A stretch of DNA of 64,000 bases from Chloroflexota bacterium (GCA_016210495.1 JACQUC010000268.1:1-64000); one strand, 5' to 3'. Counted from the first letter of the stretch, positions 8,204 to 17,765 are shown. A program made the numbers and translations. The notes: generated from the letters alone by a model not told the origin.

Positions 8204-8608
8204 TCATTGTCCCAATGACTGTTTCGTACCCAGCGCAGTCGGCTCGAACAAGGCGTTGTAGTCGGCCGGTAGCTGCGCGCGGACCTTGGCCACCAGGTTT
8301 GGCGACACTGCCTCGTGCACCATCTCCATCACGACCCGCGCGTGGAACGTCGCCTTTGGTCGCTCTACCCCTTCCCGGATGCATACACGATCGATGAACT
8401 CGGCGAAGTCGAAGCTCTCGCTCTTGCCGGCTTCCAGCAGGTAGAGCGCGATTTCTTTTGGAAGCTGGGCGGCGAGGTTTGCCGCCTCGCCACCAAAAAG
8501 GCGCTCCCCCAGTGTCTGCAAGGTGGCACGCGTTGCCGTAACCGCGTCCTCGAAATCCGCCAGACGCGCACGATGCTGAACTTGCCCTAAGAACTGATGA
8601 TATTCCAT
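8204..8608 (-). CDS. DUF2267 protein, copy 1
   Basis: 134 residues from ATG 8608 (MEYHQFLGQVQHRARL). The DUF2267 fold is evident: ATRATLQTLGERLFGGEA, NLAAQLPKEIALYLL, FIDRVCIREGV, VVMEMVHEAVSPNLVAKVRA and QLPADYNALF. These small all-helical proteins are of unknown function and are often linked to stress or envelope genes. It is about 85-90% identical by eye to the copy at 10363-10776, and similarity continues into the upstream flank. Predicted cytoplasmic. Confidence 0.9.
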   Translation of the reverse strand: MEYHQFLGQVQHRARLADFEDAVTATRATLQTLGERLFGGEAANLAAQLPKEIALYLLEAGKSESFDFAEFIDRVCIREGVERPKATFHARVVMEMVHEAVSPNLVAKVRAQLPADYNALFEPTALGTKQSLGQ

Positions 8609-8760
8609 CTTCGCACGCTCCTCCCAGGGCCGGTGTCCTCGCTCTTCGTCCGGGGTGCCCGGGCCTATTCCTGCCCGGGTACTGCGCCAGAGCCCGACCG
8701 CGTCGACAACCGGCTCATTTCTTGCGGGCAAGTGCTGTGCCAGAGGCAGCAAGGAGTAGA
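8215..8760. repeat. Direct repeat unit 1 (DUF2267 gene plus 5' flank)
   Basis: Closely matches 10378-10925 in the same orientation. The shared part includes the coding region and about 150 bases upstream of it (for example CGACCGCGTCGACA and the palindrome CTTGCGGGCAAG). It indicates a segmental duplication around the secreted-protein gene. Confidence 0.8.
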
Positions 8761-8787
8761 AAGTGTCACGGGGGAAGAGCAGCATCG

Positions 8788-8816
8788 TTGACATAAACAA
8801 CCGCTTGCACTATGCT
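8788..8816 (+). promoter_or_regulatory. Sigma-70-type promoter for secreted protein gene
   Basis: TTGACA (8788-8793), 17-base spacer, TATGCT (8811-8816). A 5' leader of about 100 bases precedes the ATG at 8922. Confidence 0.75.
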
Positions 8817-8921
8817 ATGCTCATCGCGCGAATGCTGCTTGCTTCGGGTGAGAACGCCGGACTCTAGATGCCGCCTGAGTTCTGCGGCGCCGGGGCTCAA
8901 TGCTATGACAGGAGGTATCCA

Positions 8922-10301
8922 ATGCGTACCCAAACGAACGGTTGGATCACGTGGTCTGCCCTCTCCCTGGCCGTGGCTAACCTGGTCTCGTTGGGCATGG
9001 GTGTAGTGTCGGGGCGCGAGAGCACGGTTCTCGCTCTCGCCCCGCTTGCCGTGGTTCAAAGCGTGCGGTCCCCCGATGGTCGCGCCTGGCTCGAGATTCC
9101 GGACGGTGCGCTACCCTCCGGCGTAACCATCGCCGACATCAGCATCACGGACATCTCCGCCGAAGCACGTACTGGCGCGCCTGAGGAGAACAGGCCGCTG
9201 GCCGCCTACAGGCTAGAGCCCGATGGCCTAGAGTTCAATGCGCCGGTCAACTTGACGATCAGGTCCCAGGTCACCGGATCGGATCTTCCGATTCCGATGT
9301 TGTTGAGCGTGAGTGGGGGGACGGTCGAACCGCTCGATGATCTTGAGGTCGAGTTCTGGCGAGAGACCGGCACGCTTGAGGTGAGGGGAACCCTTGTGCA
9401 TTTCAGCACCGTCGTGCTGGCGCACGGGCGCCACTTCCGCCTGTCTCTCGACGACGTCACGGACCACGCTGTGGGGGAGACCTTTGTTGTCGGCGCTTCG
9501 GTCGCCAAGACTGGGAATATCAACATGTATATGGTCGGGGACGTGCGATGGGAGGTCCGTTTCGTGGGCGAAGCGTGGGATCTAAATGGGGAGTTTAGGG
9601 CCCAACCCTCTTACATGCCGGTCCTAAGCCCAAGGGACAGGATTTACGGGCATCCAGGCGACACGATAATCTGGCCGCCGACGGAGAGCTATGAGACACA
9701 ACAGTCCTTTACCTGTGTGGGACCGGGAACCTACTCTGTCGGATACTGGGTCCACCTCGTTTATTCGACTGTTAGCGAAGCCTACGGGTACGGCGATTAC
9801 TTGAGCTTTACTTATGACCCGGAAACTGTCTCTGTCCGAGCTTCGGTCTATGGGGAGGATGCGCAGTGCCTGGCCGCGCCGGTGCCCGACGCTCCGCCTC
9901 CCAGTCCGACGCCGACCGACGCACCGCCGCCCGCTGAGACGCCCGTGCCCCCGGACGGTACGGGCGAGGCGTCGGATTGCGCCATCGGCTTGGCGTTGTC
10001 GCTCGAGGACATCCGCGTGATGCCGGGCGAGTACCACGAGGGCGTGGTCAGGATCCGGGCCGTCGATAGATCCACGGGACTTCCACTGCGTGGCGTCCGA
10101 GTCGACCTGGAGGCCCGAAGGTCCGACGGCCAGATTACACGGGGCAGCGCGACCACGAACGAGCAAGGGGAGGCGACGGCGCGTATGCGCACCACCGCCT
10201 ACGGCCAGAATACGCTGGTCGTGAGGCAGGCGACATCCTCGAACTGCCAATCGCCACGCCAGGAGGACTTACCCAAACTGACGTGGGAATCCCGACCTTG
10301 A
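8922..10301 (+). CDS. Secreted ZU5-like / Ig-like (Big_1) protein
   Basis: 459 residues from ATG 8922, set by ACAGGAGG six bases upstream. An N-terminal hydrophobic stretch (SALSLAVANLVSLGMGVV) is a signal peptide or anchor. Residues about 45-180 read like a ZU5/autoproteolytic-type module (PDGRAWLEIPDGALP, YRLEPDGLEFNAPVNLTI, LVHFSTVVLAHG). A central beta-rich part with YGHPGDTIIW follows, then a Pro/Thr linker (about 325-360), then a Big_1/invasin-type Ig domain (AVDRSTGLPLRGVRVDLEA, SATTNEQGEATARMRTTAYG). Probably a surface or extracellular protein. It is bracketed by the two DUF2267 copies. Confidence 0.85.
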   Translation: MRTQTNGWITWSALSLAVANLVSLGMGVVSGRESTVLALAPLAVVQSVRSPDGRAWLEIPDGALPSGVTIADISITDISAEARTGAPEENRPLAAYRLEPDGLEFNAPVNLTIRSQVTGSDLPIPMLLSVSGGTVEPLDDLEVEFWRETGTLEVRGTLVHFSTVVLAHGRHFRLSLDDVTDHAVGETFVVGASVAKTGNINMYMVGDVRWEVRFVGEAWDLNGEFRAQPSYMPVLSPRDRIYGHPGDTIIWPPTESYETQQSFTCVGPGTYSVGYWVHLVYSTVSEAYGYGDYLSFTYDPETVSVRASVYGEDAQCLAAPVPDAPPPSPTPTDAPPPAETPVPPDGTGEASDCAIGLALSLEDIRVMPGEYHEGVVRIRAVDRSTGLPLRGVRVDLEARRSDGQITRGSATTNEQGEATARMRTTAYGQNTLVVRQATSSNCQSPRQEDLPKLTWESRP

Positions 10302-10362
10302 GGATCGACCGGGCCGATGGCGGCTCCTTCTGTGCCTGATCGAGGACCCGGCGAGGTTGTCC

Positions 10363-10776
10363 TCAGAGCAGATCCTGAGGAGGCGACTCTCGGGTTCCCA
10401 CCCCCGTCGCCGCGAACAATGCGTTGTAGTCAGCCGGTAGCTGCGCGCGGACCTTGGCCAGCAGGCTTGGCGACACCGCCTCACGCACCAGTTCCATCAC
10501 GACGCGCGCGTGGAAGGTCGCTTTGGGCCGCTCTACTCCTTCCCGGATGCATACACGATCGATGAACTCGTCGAAGCCAAAGCTCTCACTCTTGGTAGCT
10601 TCCAGCAGATAGTGTCCGATCTCTTTCGGTAGCTGAGCGGCAAGATTGCCCGCTTCCCCACCAAAAAGGCGCTCCCCCAGTGTCTGCAAGGTAGCACGGG
10701 TAGCGGTAACGGCGTCCTCGAAATCCGCGAGACGCGCGCGATGTTGAACCTGCCCTAAGAACTGATGGTATTCCAT
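10363..10776 (-). CDS. DUF2267 protein, copy 2
   Basis: 137 residues from ATG 10776 (MEYHQFLGQVQHRARL). Domain features are the same as in the 8204-8608 copy, with scattered substitutions (HYLLEATKSESFGFDEF, MELVREAVSPSLLAKVRA) and a different C-terminus (ATGVGTRESPPQDLL). It is convergent to the secreted-protein gene, with 61 bases between stops. The duplication is old enough for synonymous and conservative changes, yet both frames remain intact, so both copies are probably used. Confidence 0.9.
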   Translation of the reverse strand: MEYHQFLGQVQHRARLADFEDAVTATRATLQTLGERLFGGEAGNLAAQLPKEIGHYLLEATKSESFGFDEFIDRVCIREGVERPKATFHARVVMELVREAVSPSLLAKVRAQLPADYNALFAATGVGTRESPPQDLL

Positions 10777-10925
10777 CTTCGCACTCTCCTCCCAGCGCCA
10801 GTGCCGTCGCTCTTCATGCCGGGTTCCCAGAACTCTTCTTGCCCGGGTCTTACATCAAGCTCGACCGCGTCGACACACTGGCTTGTTTCTTGCGGGCAAG
10901 AGCTATGCCACAGGCGTCGAATTGA
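10378..10925. repeat. Direct repeat unit 2 (DUF2267 gene plus 5' flank)
   Basis: Partner of the repeat at 8215-8760. The 5' flank (10777-10925) keeps CGACCGCGTCGACA and CTTGCGGGCAAG but has diverged more than the coding part. Confidence 0.8.
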
Positions 10926-10948
10926 GGAGGAGTTGCAGCAAGGTCCCT

Positions 10949-10975
10949 GCTAGTGTACACTATCGATAGACAAGC
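10949..10975 (-). repeat. Short copy of the recombinase-relic edge
   Basis: TGTACACTATCGATAGACAA here matches TGTACACTGTCGATAGACAG at 1543-1562 in 18 of 20 positions. On the minus strand both read CLS(I/T)VYTS, so both look like the same point of a decayed recombinase-type gene. Confidence 0.4.
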
Positions 10976-11115
10976 GTTTGGTACGCTGCCTGGACACTAG
11001 GCGATCTGGAAAGCAACTCCGGGAGTGGTCCGGCACTGGCGGAGTGACTCGCACCGCCTGCTATCGTACAGAGTTGGCGGAGGGAGGGATCGATCCCGTT
11101 GCCAAGGAGGCAAGT

Positions 11116-12882
11116 GTGGCGCGACAGGACGAGCCAAGCTACACGGACCTGGTGTACGAGGTCTTGAGATCGGCGGGAAGACCACTGACGTTCCAAGAGA
11201 TATTCGACCAGGTGAACTGCCGCCGGCCAGTTGCGACGCGGGACCCGAAAGGGACGATTCGCAACGCCCTGACGCAGGGAAGGCAACTGGTCAGCATTGG
11301 GGACGGTCGCTACGGCTATTTGCCCCAGTTGGTGAAGGGTAGTCTGCTGCGCGTCCTGCTGACAGAGGAGAAGCCGGCGGACCACGCACTCATCTACCCC
11401 GTTGAGGTTCGCCAGGCCTTGTGGCCGAGCTTTTTCGAATCGAAGAAGCGCACTATCGGACGGCCGTTCCAGGCCACGCTGGCCAACGGCAAGGATGTTC
11501 TTCTCTCTCTCGAATTCTTTGGCCACGGCGTTTGGGGTACGACGATGCCAGAGGGTCTCCGCCGCTATCTGACCGAGAATAATGCTGCGAGAGCAGACTC
11601 TTTGCTCATCAGGGTGGACGATGGGGAGGCAAGTCGGGGCCAGGCATGGGTCGAGGCCCGCCGCAAGCGGGACGAGGCCAAGGTGACCCGGCGGAACCGG
11701 GAGCTGGCCGATGCCACCCTCCAGATTCTCTGGAACAGCCGGTCTCGCGAGGTGCCAATCTGGGATATCGTCTGCCTCTTGCTGGCCCGCGGACTCTACC
11801 GTTCCGACGTGGCGCCGGACCCCTTGGAGTCGGTGCTGAAGGCCGATCGCCGCTTCGTGTACGTTGGCCTCGACACGTGGATTCCTGCAGAGATGGTAAC
11901 CCCGGATGTGCAGGAAACCATTCGACGCCGACACAAGTTGGACGCCCAGATGAAAAAGCCGAAGGAGGAGACCAAGGCAGACTTTGGGGATGCGCCTTCC
12001 CTTCCGGCCCTTCGCCACCGCATGGAACGGATCATGTCTGACCTGCGGGCGATGCTTTCGGAGCGGGAGTTCGGCTCCATTCAAGAGGCGAACGCCTTCG
12101 TTCAGGAAATGCTTGCCAAAGGCGGCGTGCCACGTCGGAGAGCCGAAACGCCACTCGAGAAGGCTCAGGACCTGATGTACCAAGCCTGGGAGGCCTCGAA
12201 CCCACGAGAGCGGGTTCGGCTGGCCAGAAAGGCGCTGGAAATGTCCCCGGACTGCTCCGACGCCTACGTGCTGCTGGCCGAGGAGACGGCTCGGGGCGCG
12301 AAAGAGGCAGCCGATCTGTACGCCAAGGGGGTAGCCGCCGGTGAGCGGGCTCTGGGCAGGGAGACCTTCGAGCAGGGCGCCGGCCACTTCTGGGGCATCA
12401 TCGAGACCCGGCCTTACATGCGGGCACGGGCCGGCCTTGCCCAGGCGCTCTGGGCAATGGGCAAGCGGCAGGAGGCTATCGAGCATATCTGGGACATGCT
12501 CAGGCTGAACCCAGGTGACAACCAGGGGATACGCTACCTTCTGCTCAACTGGCTTCTTGCAAGCGGCGAAGACGCCCGAGTGAAGGAACTGCTGAAGCGA
12601 TATCCTGACGACATCTCGGCCGTCTGGCAATATGGAGTCGCTCTTCTCGCCTATCGCACCGAGGGCGACACGAAGCGCGCCAGGAAGCTGCTGGCCGAGG
12701 CGGAGCGGGAGAACCCTTACGTACCCCCGTACCTGTTGGGTCGGAAGCGGCTGCCGAGTCGCCTTCCCGAGTTGATAAGCCTGGGAGACGAGACGGAGGC
12801 CATAGCCTGCGCCACCGAGCAAATGGCGGTGTGGCGCGAGACGCCCGGGGCGCTTGCCTGGCTAGACAGGTCTCTCGGATGA
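11116..12882 (+). CDS. Winged-helix plus TPR/ST7-like protein
   Basis: 588 residues from GTG 11116, with GGAGG five bases upstream; the open frame further upstream is not conserved in style. Residues 5-65 form a HARE/winged-helix-type HTH (YTDLVYEVLRSAGRPLTFQE, GTIRNALTQGRQLVSIGDGRYGY). A middle region (170-300) is helical and basic. The C-terminal 230 residues are TPR-like with an ST7-type signature: RARAGLAQALWAMGKRQEAI, MLRLNPGDNQGIRYLLLNWL, DISAVWQYGVALLAY, PYVPPYLLGRKRLP and LGDETEAIACA. The combination suggests a DNA-binding regulator or scaffold; its target is unknown. No other gene appears to share its operon. Confidence 0.8.
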   Translation: MARQDEPSYTDLVYEVLRSAGRPLTFQEIFDQVNCRRPVATRDPKGTIRNALTQGRQLVSIGDGRYGYLPQLVKGSLLRVLLTEEKPADHALIYPVEVRQALWPSFFESKKRTIGRPFQATLANGKDVLLSLEFFGHGVWGTTMPEGLRRYLTENNAARADSLLIRVDDGEASRGQAWVEARRKRDEAKVTRRNRELADATLQILWNSRSREVPIWDIVCLLLARGLYRSDVAPDPLESVLKADRRFVYVGLDTWIPAEMVTPDVQETIRRRHKLDAQMKKPKEETKADFGDAPSLPALRHRMERIMSDLRAMLSEREFGSIQEANAFVQEMLAKGGVPRRRAETPLEKAQDLMYQAWEASNPRERVRLARKALEMSPDCSDAYVLLAEETARGAKEAADLYAKGVAAGERALGRETFEQGAGHFWGIIETRPYMRARAGLAQALWAMGKRQEAIEHIWDMLRLNPGDNQGIRYLLLNWLLASGEDARVKELLKRYPDDISAVWQYGVALLAYRTEGDTKRARKLLAEAERENPYVPPYLLGRKRLPSRLPELISLGDETEAIACATEQMAVWRETPGALAWLDRSLG

Positions 12883-12909
12883 GAACGGGCCTAGCCGGTA
12901 AACGAAGCA

Positions 12910-14583
12910 TCAGCCTCTTGCCTTGAGCAAGTAAACCGGCATCTGCCCCTTGTTCTTTATCTCGATCATACCCCGTGGTTCGAACACGTATCTGCCTCGC
13001 AAGCGCTCGTAGACCGCCGCCGTCACCGCCACGTGGTCCGGAACTCCATGCGACTCCATCCGGCTCGCCGTGTTCACGGTGTCACCCCACAGATCGTAAG
13101 CGAACTTGTTCCGGCCGATGACGCCGGCCACCACAGGGCCGCTGTTCATCCCGATTCTGATGCTAAAGGGCTTGCCGATCTCGGCTCGGACTTGCGCCAC
13201 TGCCTGAAGTATGTCGAGCGCCATCTCCGCGGCGGCTTCGACGTGGTCTGCACGCGGTGTGGGGAGGCCCGCCACCGCCATATAGGCGTCGCCGATGGTC
13301 TTGATCTTCTCCAAGCCGTGTCGCTCGCCCAGGTGGTCCAACGCGGAGAATATGTGGTTGAGCACCGCCACCAACTCCTTTGGCGGCGTCACCGAGGAGA
13401 TCTGGGTGAACCCCACCAGGTCGGCAAAAAGCACGGTGGCTTCAGCAAAGCTATCGGCAATTGGCGCTTCACCTCGCTTCAAGCGCTCGGCGATCGGTTG
13501 TGGCAGGACGTTAAGCAGCAATCGCTCTGACTTCTCCCTCTCCAGGCGCAACTGCTCCAAGTACTCTTGCTCTCGGTCGCGAAGTCGTTTCTTCTCCAGG
13601 CAGGCGCCGATGCGGGCTTTGAGCAAGATCGGGTTAAACGGCTTAGGCAAGTAGTCGTCGGCACCCATTTCGATGCACCGCACGACGGCGTCAGTTTCGT
13701 CCAAAGCCGAGATCATAATGACCGGAATGTGTCGCAGCCCGACATCGGTCTTCAGTCGCTGCAGCACCTGATACCCGTTCATCTCGGGCATAACCATATC
13801 GAGAAGCACCAGATCGAACCTCTTTGATCCGATCAAGTCCAGCGCCCGGCGCCCGTTTTCTGCGACCGAGACTTCGTAGCCCTGACGCTGCAGATGCCGG
13901 GACAGCATGTCACGGTTCATCTCGTTGTCGTCCACTATGAGTAGAGAGCCAGTTTCGATCGCCGCGGCGCCGAGATCATCACGGTAGAGCGAGCGGATGG
14001 TCGTAACCACGTCTCGGACCATAGAGGACTCACCCGAAGCCTCCAGGTCCAGGATCGTCTTGCCGGCTTCGATCTTGGAGAGATTGATGACGTCCTCGAG
14101 ATGCGCGAACAAGCGCTGGCCCGCCGTGTGGACTTTGCGCAGGTCGGGGATCAAGTCGTCCTGCGCGGCGTCTTCGGCGGCCTCCAACAACATCTCGCTG
14201 TACCCGATGACCGCGTTCAATGGCGTACGGAGCTCGTGTCTGACGTGAGCCCCGAAGGCCTCTGAAGTGACATCCACTTTGCCGGCTTCGATCTTGGCCG
14301 GATCCAGCAGGTCGTCGAGAAGTGCCAGGAGACGTTTGCCGGCGGTGTTGATCTTCTGAAGGTCGGCAATGAAGCTATCGTAGCCTAACTGCTGGGCATC
14401 TTCGACCAGCATCTCGCTGTAGCCGAGGATGGCATTAATCGGGGTGCGCAGCTCGTGGCGCATATTGGAGATGAGCGCCCTCCTGGCACGAGTGGTTTCC
14501 AGCGGATGGTCCGCGCCAGTTCTGGCATCCTGCGCTTTCTCGCGCTGCTGGGAAGATCCGTCGTCGGCTTCCTCGAGGGTCAC
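12910..14583 (-). CDS. Adenylate cyclase with two DHp domains and a receiver, no kinase ATPase
   Basis: 557 residues. Two tandem HisKA/DHp modules carry H43 (MRHELRTPINAILGYSEML) and H116 (VRHELRTPLNAVIGYSEML), each followed by the KIEAGK end of the DHp helices, but no HATPase domain (no N, G1 or G2 box) follows either. A receiver follows at about 212-330 with phospho-acceptor D262 (LVLLDMVMP). A helical linker leads into a class III cyclase at about 375-555, with metal D388 and D432, adenine-selecting K428 and D497, transition-state N504 and R508. This is the adenylate-type set. It is the last gene of a three-gene operon, its ATG overlapping the receiver gene's stop. It probably takes phosphate from the upstream kinase and converts it to a cAMP signal. 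Confidence 0.93.
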   Translation of the reverse strand: MTLEEADDGSSQQREKAQDARTGADHPLETTRARRALISNMRHELRTPINAILGYSEMLVEDAQQLGYDSFIADLQKINTAGKRLLALLDDLLDPAKIEAGKVDVTSEAFGAHVRHELRTPLNAVIGYSEMLLEAAEDAAQDDLIPDLRKVHTAGQRLFAHLEDVINLSKIEAGKTILDLEASGESSMVRDVVTTIRSLYRDDLGAAAIETGSLLIVDDNEMNRDMLSRHLQRQGYEVSVAENGRRALDLIGSKRFDLVLLDMVMPEMNGYQVLQRLKTDVGLRHIPVIMISALDETDAVVRCIEMGADDYLPKPFNPILLKARIGACLEKKRLRDREQEYLEQLRLEREKSERLLLNVLPQPIAERLKRGEAPIADSFAEATVLFADLVGFTQISSVTPPKELVAVLNHIFSALDHLGERHGLEKIKTIGDAYMAVAGLPTPRADHVEAAAEMALDILQAVAQVRAEIGKPFSIRIGMNSGPVVAGVIGRNKFAYDLWGDTVNTASRMESHGVPDHVAVTAAVYERLRGRYVFEPRGMIEIKNKGQMPVYLLKARG

Positions 14584-14957
14584 GGCCCCCCCTTCCCTTG
14601 CAGGATAGCATCGATTTTCGACAGCAGCCGAGGCAGCTCTATGGGCTTCGAGTCGTAGTCATCACATCCCACCTCGATGGCCATCTGCCGATCGCCCACC
14701 ATAGCGTGGGCCGTAAGCGCGATGATGGGTATGGAGCTTGTCTCGGGCGATGACTTGAGCTGCTTGGTTGCCGCCCAGCCGTCGAGCACGGGCAGGCTCA
14801 TATCCATGAGAATCAAGTCTGGCGCTTCCGACCTGGCCATCGCAACGCCGAGCTCCCCATCCGCAGCCGTCACCACGACGTAGCCCTTGCGAGCCAGGCG
14901 TCGCGACAGCATATCCCGATTCATCTCGTCATCTTCAACGTACAGGATCTTTGGCAC
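14580..14957 (-). CDS. Single-domain response regulator (CheY-like)
   Basis: A 125-residue receiver: acidic pocket EDD (residues 8-10, [20 protein letters not shown]), phospho-acceptor Asp in [13 protein letters not shown], conserved Thr/Ala in [11 protein letters not shown] and Lys in [11 protein letters not shown]. There is no output domain. It starts 23 bases inside the end of the hybrid kinase gene and its stop overlaps the cyclase ATG, so the three are one translational unit. It is likely a shuttle between the kinase and the cyclase DHp domains. Confidence 0.93.
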   Translation of the reverse strand: MPKILYVEDDEMNRDMLSRRLARKGYVVVTAADGELGVAMARSEAPDLILMDMSLPVLDGWAATKQLKSSPETSSIPIIALTAHAMVGDRQMAIEVGCDDYDSKPIELPRLLSKIDAILQGKGGP

Positions 14958-17691
14958 CGATTCCCTCCTTGTTGGTTACGCCCTTGTTGCACGCGCAGGC
15001 GTTGACCAGCTCGCCGAGCTCGCGCAGCAGGTCTTCGCGAGTGTGCGCCCCCTTGCGAAGGATCCTCTCCACGCTGCCACTGAGGCGCAGGTGGTCCTCT
15101 GTGCTGAGCTCCTTGGCGGTGACGACGATAATGGGGATAGATCGCCACTCCTCGCGCCGGCGCAACTCCACAACGAACTCGAATCCGTCCATCTCCGGCA
15201 TCAATAGGTCGAGCACGATCAGCTCGGGGCGGTTCGCCGATACACTCTCCAGTGCAACGCGACCGTTCTCTGCCTCAGCGACTGTCCAGCCCGCCTTCTC
15301 CACCGTACGCCGCAGCATGTCCCGCGTGGTGGGATCATCCTCGACGACAAGAATTGGGGCCTGCGTGCCACGCCGCTGATACTTTCTGATGTTGGCCAAC
15401 AGACGGTCTCTATCCACGGGCTTGGTCATATAGTCCGATGCTCCAAGCGCGAACCCGAGGTTCTTCTCGTCCACGATTGTCAGCATGATCACGGGGATGT
15501 CAGCGAGCTCGGGATCGGCCTTCAGAGCCGTCAGGACCGCCCAACCATCCACGCCGGGCATGAGGACGTCGAGAGTTATCACGTTGGGGCGGAGCTCTTT
15601 GGCTAGGCGTAGCCCCTCCTCGCCACCCAGCGCCGTCACCGCCCGAAAACCTTCCTTGGCAAGGAAGCGCGCCAGCAGGTCCTGCACGGTTGGATCGTCG
15701 TCGATGACAAGCACCGTGGTCGCACCGTTTGCTGGCAGCGCCTTGATCTCCGCGCTAACACGCGACGGCTCTGGCTTGCGTTGAGCTACGTCCGCCGGAA
15801 GCCGAACGGTAAACGTGCTCCCCTTGCCGACCTCGCTTTCGACGAATATGTCCCCGCCCATCATCTCGCAAAAGCGCTTGCTGATGGCCAGCCCCAGGCC
15901 GGTACCACCGTACTTGCGCGTCGTCGACGCATCCGCTTGCGTGAACTTCTGGAACAGCTTTCCCATCTGCTCGGGCGTCATGCCGATGCCGGTATCGCGT
16001 ACCGCGAAAACGATCCAGTCCGCGCCATCCACCGTCTCTCGCAAACCGTCAAGCCGGACGGTGCCGTGCTCGGTGAACTTGCAGGCGTTGCTGAGAAGGT
16101 TGAACAGTACCTGACGCACTCTAGTGATATCGGCGTACACCGTGCCAAGGTCGTCGGCAAGGCGAAGGTCCAGCATGTTGGCGTTCTTGCTCACCAATGG
16201 CTGGATAGTGCCGACCACGTCCTGGATCACCGGGGTGAGGCTGAATTTCTCCAGGTGAAGCTCGAGCTTGTCGGCTTCGATTTTCGACAGATCGAGGATA
16301 TCGTTGATGAGCTGGAGCAGGTGCTTCCCGGCGACGTTGATCTTTTCGAGATCGGGGAGGTATTCCGGTTGTCCCGCGTCTTCGGCTTCCTCCATCAGCA
16401 TCTCACTGTAGCCGATAATGGCATTCATCGGCGTGCGCAGCTCGTGGCTCATGTTAGCCAGGAACTCGCTCTTGGCGCGCGTGGCTGCCTCGGCAAGAGA
16501 GCGTGCCTCTTCAGCCTGGCGGGTGGCCTGCGCGAGCTCGGCAGTGCGTGCCTCCACCAGGTCCTCGAGATGCTCTTGATACCTCCGCAGCGATGCCTCT
16601 GCCCGGTTGCGCTCGGCCTCACGTTCTCCCAGCGCGGTGACCATTTGGTCGAAGGAGCGAGCCAGTTGGCTCAGCTCGCCTATGCCATAGCTAAGGCCCG
16701 TGCGCGCCGCGAGATCACCCGATGCCAGTCGCTGGGTCGCGTGTACCAGGGCGCTCACCTGTCGAAGTACAAATACATTAGTGCTGACCCAAACCGCCAA
16801 GAGGGCCACGACGGCTACCAAACCCAGCAGACCCAGGTTGCGAGCCAGAGCACGATCGGCCTCGGCATAAGCGACTTCGGCCGGAATACCTATGGTCAGG
16901 TACATGTCCTTGGTCTGCAAGCCACTTTGCAGCAAAGTTGTCGCGTGCAAGTACTTCGTACCGCCCGTGTCGATTTCCGCGGCACCCTGGCTGCTCGAGA
17001 TCGTCCTGAATAGTGAGCTATCGGCCAGAGAGTAGCCCACCCACTTCTCTGGCTCCGGATGGCGCGCCAGTATGGTGCCCTTGCGATCTATGATGGAGAG
17101 CGCCGAGCCTTCGGGCAGATGAACTTCGCTCGCGAGACGATTGAGCCACTCCAGGTCCAGCCCGGCAGAGACCACACCCTGAAGTCGTCCGGACGCGTCG
17201 AGGACAGGATATGCGACGTGTACTTCCGCCTTCCCGGTCAATTGGCCGATCTCGTATTGCCCGATGACGAATTCACGGGTTTGAATGGTCTGACGCAGCC
17301 ATTCGCGATCGGCGATGTTGTAAGGCTTTCCGACACGGGGCACGGCGCTGCAGAAGGCGTCTCCATTTGTGTCTACCGCGATCAGGTTCACGTAGCGCGG
17401 ATACTGTTTCAGAATGTTAGCGAAAAGCGTCGAACAGGCAGTGGCATCGTGGCTGCGCACTTCAGAAAGCTGCGCCATGGCCAGTAGGAGCTGACGCGAG
17501 CCTTCGATGAGCGATTCGTGGCTGCTGGCGCCCAATCGGGCCAGTTGTAGGGCACGATCCTCCGCGTCGACGGCAGCCTGGCGGCGCTGCTCGATGCCCG
17601 TGTAAAGCATGAGAGCAATCGCCGGGACGACGGCAAGGAGGACGACGAGTAGCAACCGGAGGCGAAGGCTGCCCAGGGACAGATGTTGCAT
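14935..17691 (-). CDS. Membrane hybrid histidine kinase with two receivers
   Basis: 918 residues from ATG 17691; a longer frame from 17760 would start inside the -35 box, so it is rejected. Order: TM1 (about 8-30), extracellular dCache sensor (30-275, with [20 protein letters not shown]), TM2 (285-305), HAMP, coiled coil, HisKA with [19 protein letters not shown] (about residue 420), HATPase with [14 protein letters not shown] and GGTGLGL boxes, then two receivers ([10 protein letters not shown] and [10 protein letters not shown]). It senses a small external ligand and starts the phosphorelay to the receiver and cyclase downstream. All catalytic motifs are intact. Confidence 0.95.
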   Translation of the reverse strand: MQHLSLGSLRLRLLLVVLLAVVPAIALMLYTGIEQRRQAAVDAEDRALQLARLGASSHESLIEGSRQLLLAMAQLSEVRSHDATACSTLFANILKQYPRYVNLIAVDTNGDAFCSAVPRVGKPYNIADREWLRQTIQTREFVIGQYEIGQLTGKAEVHVAYPVLDASGRLQGVVSAGLDLEWLNRLASEVHLPEGSALSIIDRKGTILARHPEPEKWVGYSLADSSLFRTISSSQGAAEIDTGGTKYLHATTLLQSGLQTKDMYLTIGIPAEVAYAEADRALARNLGLLGLVAVVALLAVWVSTNVFVLRQVSALVHATQRLASGDLAARTGLSYGIGELSQLARSFDQMVTALGEREAERNRAEASLRRYQEHLEDLVEARTAELAQATRQAEEARSLAEAATRAKSEFLANMSHELRTPMNAIIGYSEMLMEEAEDAGQPEYLPDLEKINVAGKHLLQLINDILDLSKIEADKLELHLEKFSLTPVIQDVVGTIQPLVSKNANMLDLRLADDLGTVYADITRVRQVLFNLLSNACKFTEHGTVRLDGLRETVDGADWIVFAVRDTGIGMTPEQMGKLFQKFTQADASTTRKYGGTGLGLAISKRFCEMMGGDIFVESEVGKGSTFTVRLPADVAQRKPEPSRVSAEIKALPANGATTVLVIDDDPTVQDLLARFLAKEGFRAVTALGGEEGLRLAKELRPNVITLDVLMPGVDGWAVLTALKADPELADIPVIMLTIVDEKNLGFALGASDYMTKPVDRDRLLANIRKYQRRGTQAPILVVEDDPTTRDMLRRTVEKAGWTVAEAENGRVALESVSANRPELIVLDLLMPEMDGFEFVVELRRREEWRSIPIIVVTAKELSTEDHLRLSGSVERILRKGAHTREDLLRELGELVNACACNKGVTNKEGIGAKDPVR

Positions 17692-17731
17692 TTTTGTCAA
17701 CTCCCGGTGAAGGCTAATAATGGACAGGTAG

Positions 17732-17760
17732 ATTGTAACAGCCAAAGTCTGTGTCGTCAA
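17732..17760 (-). promoter_or_regulatory. Promoter of hybrid kinase-receiver-cyclase operon
   Basis: On the minus strand: TTGACG (17760-17755), 17-base spacer, TACAAT (17737-17732). Transcription would start near 17725, so the ATG at 17691 is the first usable start. Confidence 0.75.
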
Positions 17761-17765
17761 TACGA

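Noticed and set aside
10960..12822. A 620-codon open frame on the minus strand opposite the HTH-TPR gene
   Set aside because: It is the antisense of a gene with clear domains and SD; the product is Leu/Arg/His-rich without recognisable motifs, typical for high-GC shadow frames.
15781..17013. A 410-codon plus-strand frame opposite the hybrid kinase
   Set aside because: It is antisense to the kinase HisKA/HATPase/Cache coding region, with no SD and no family resemblance.
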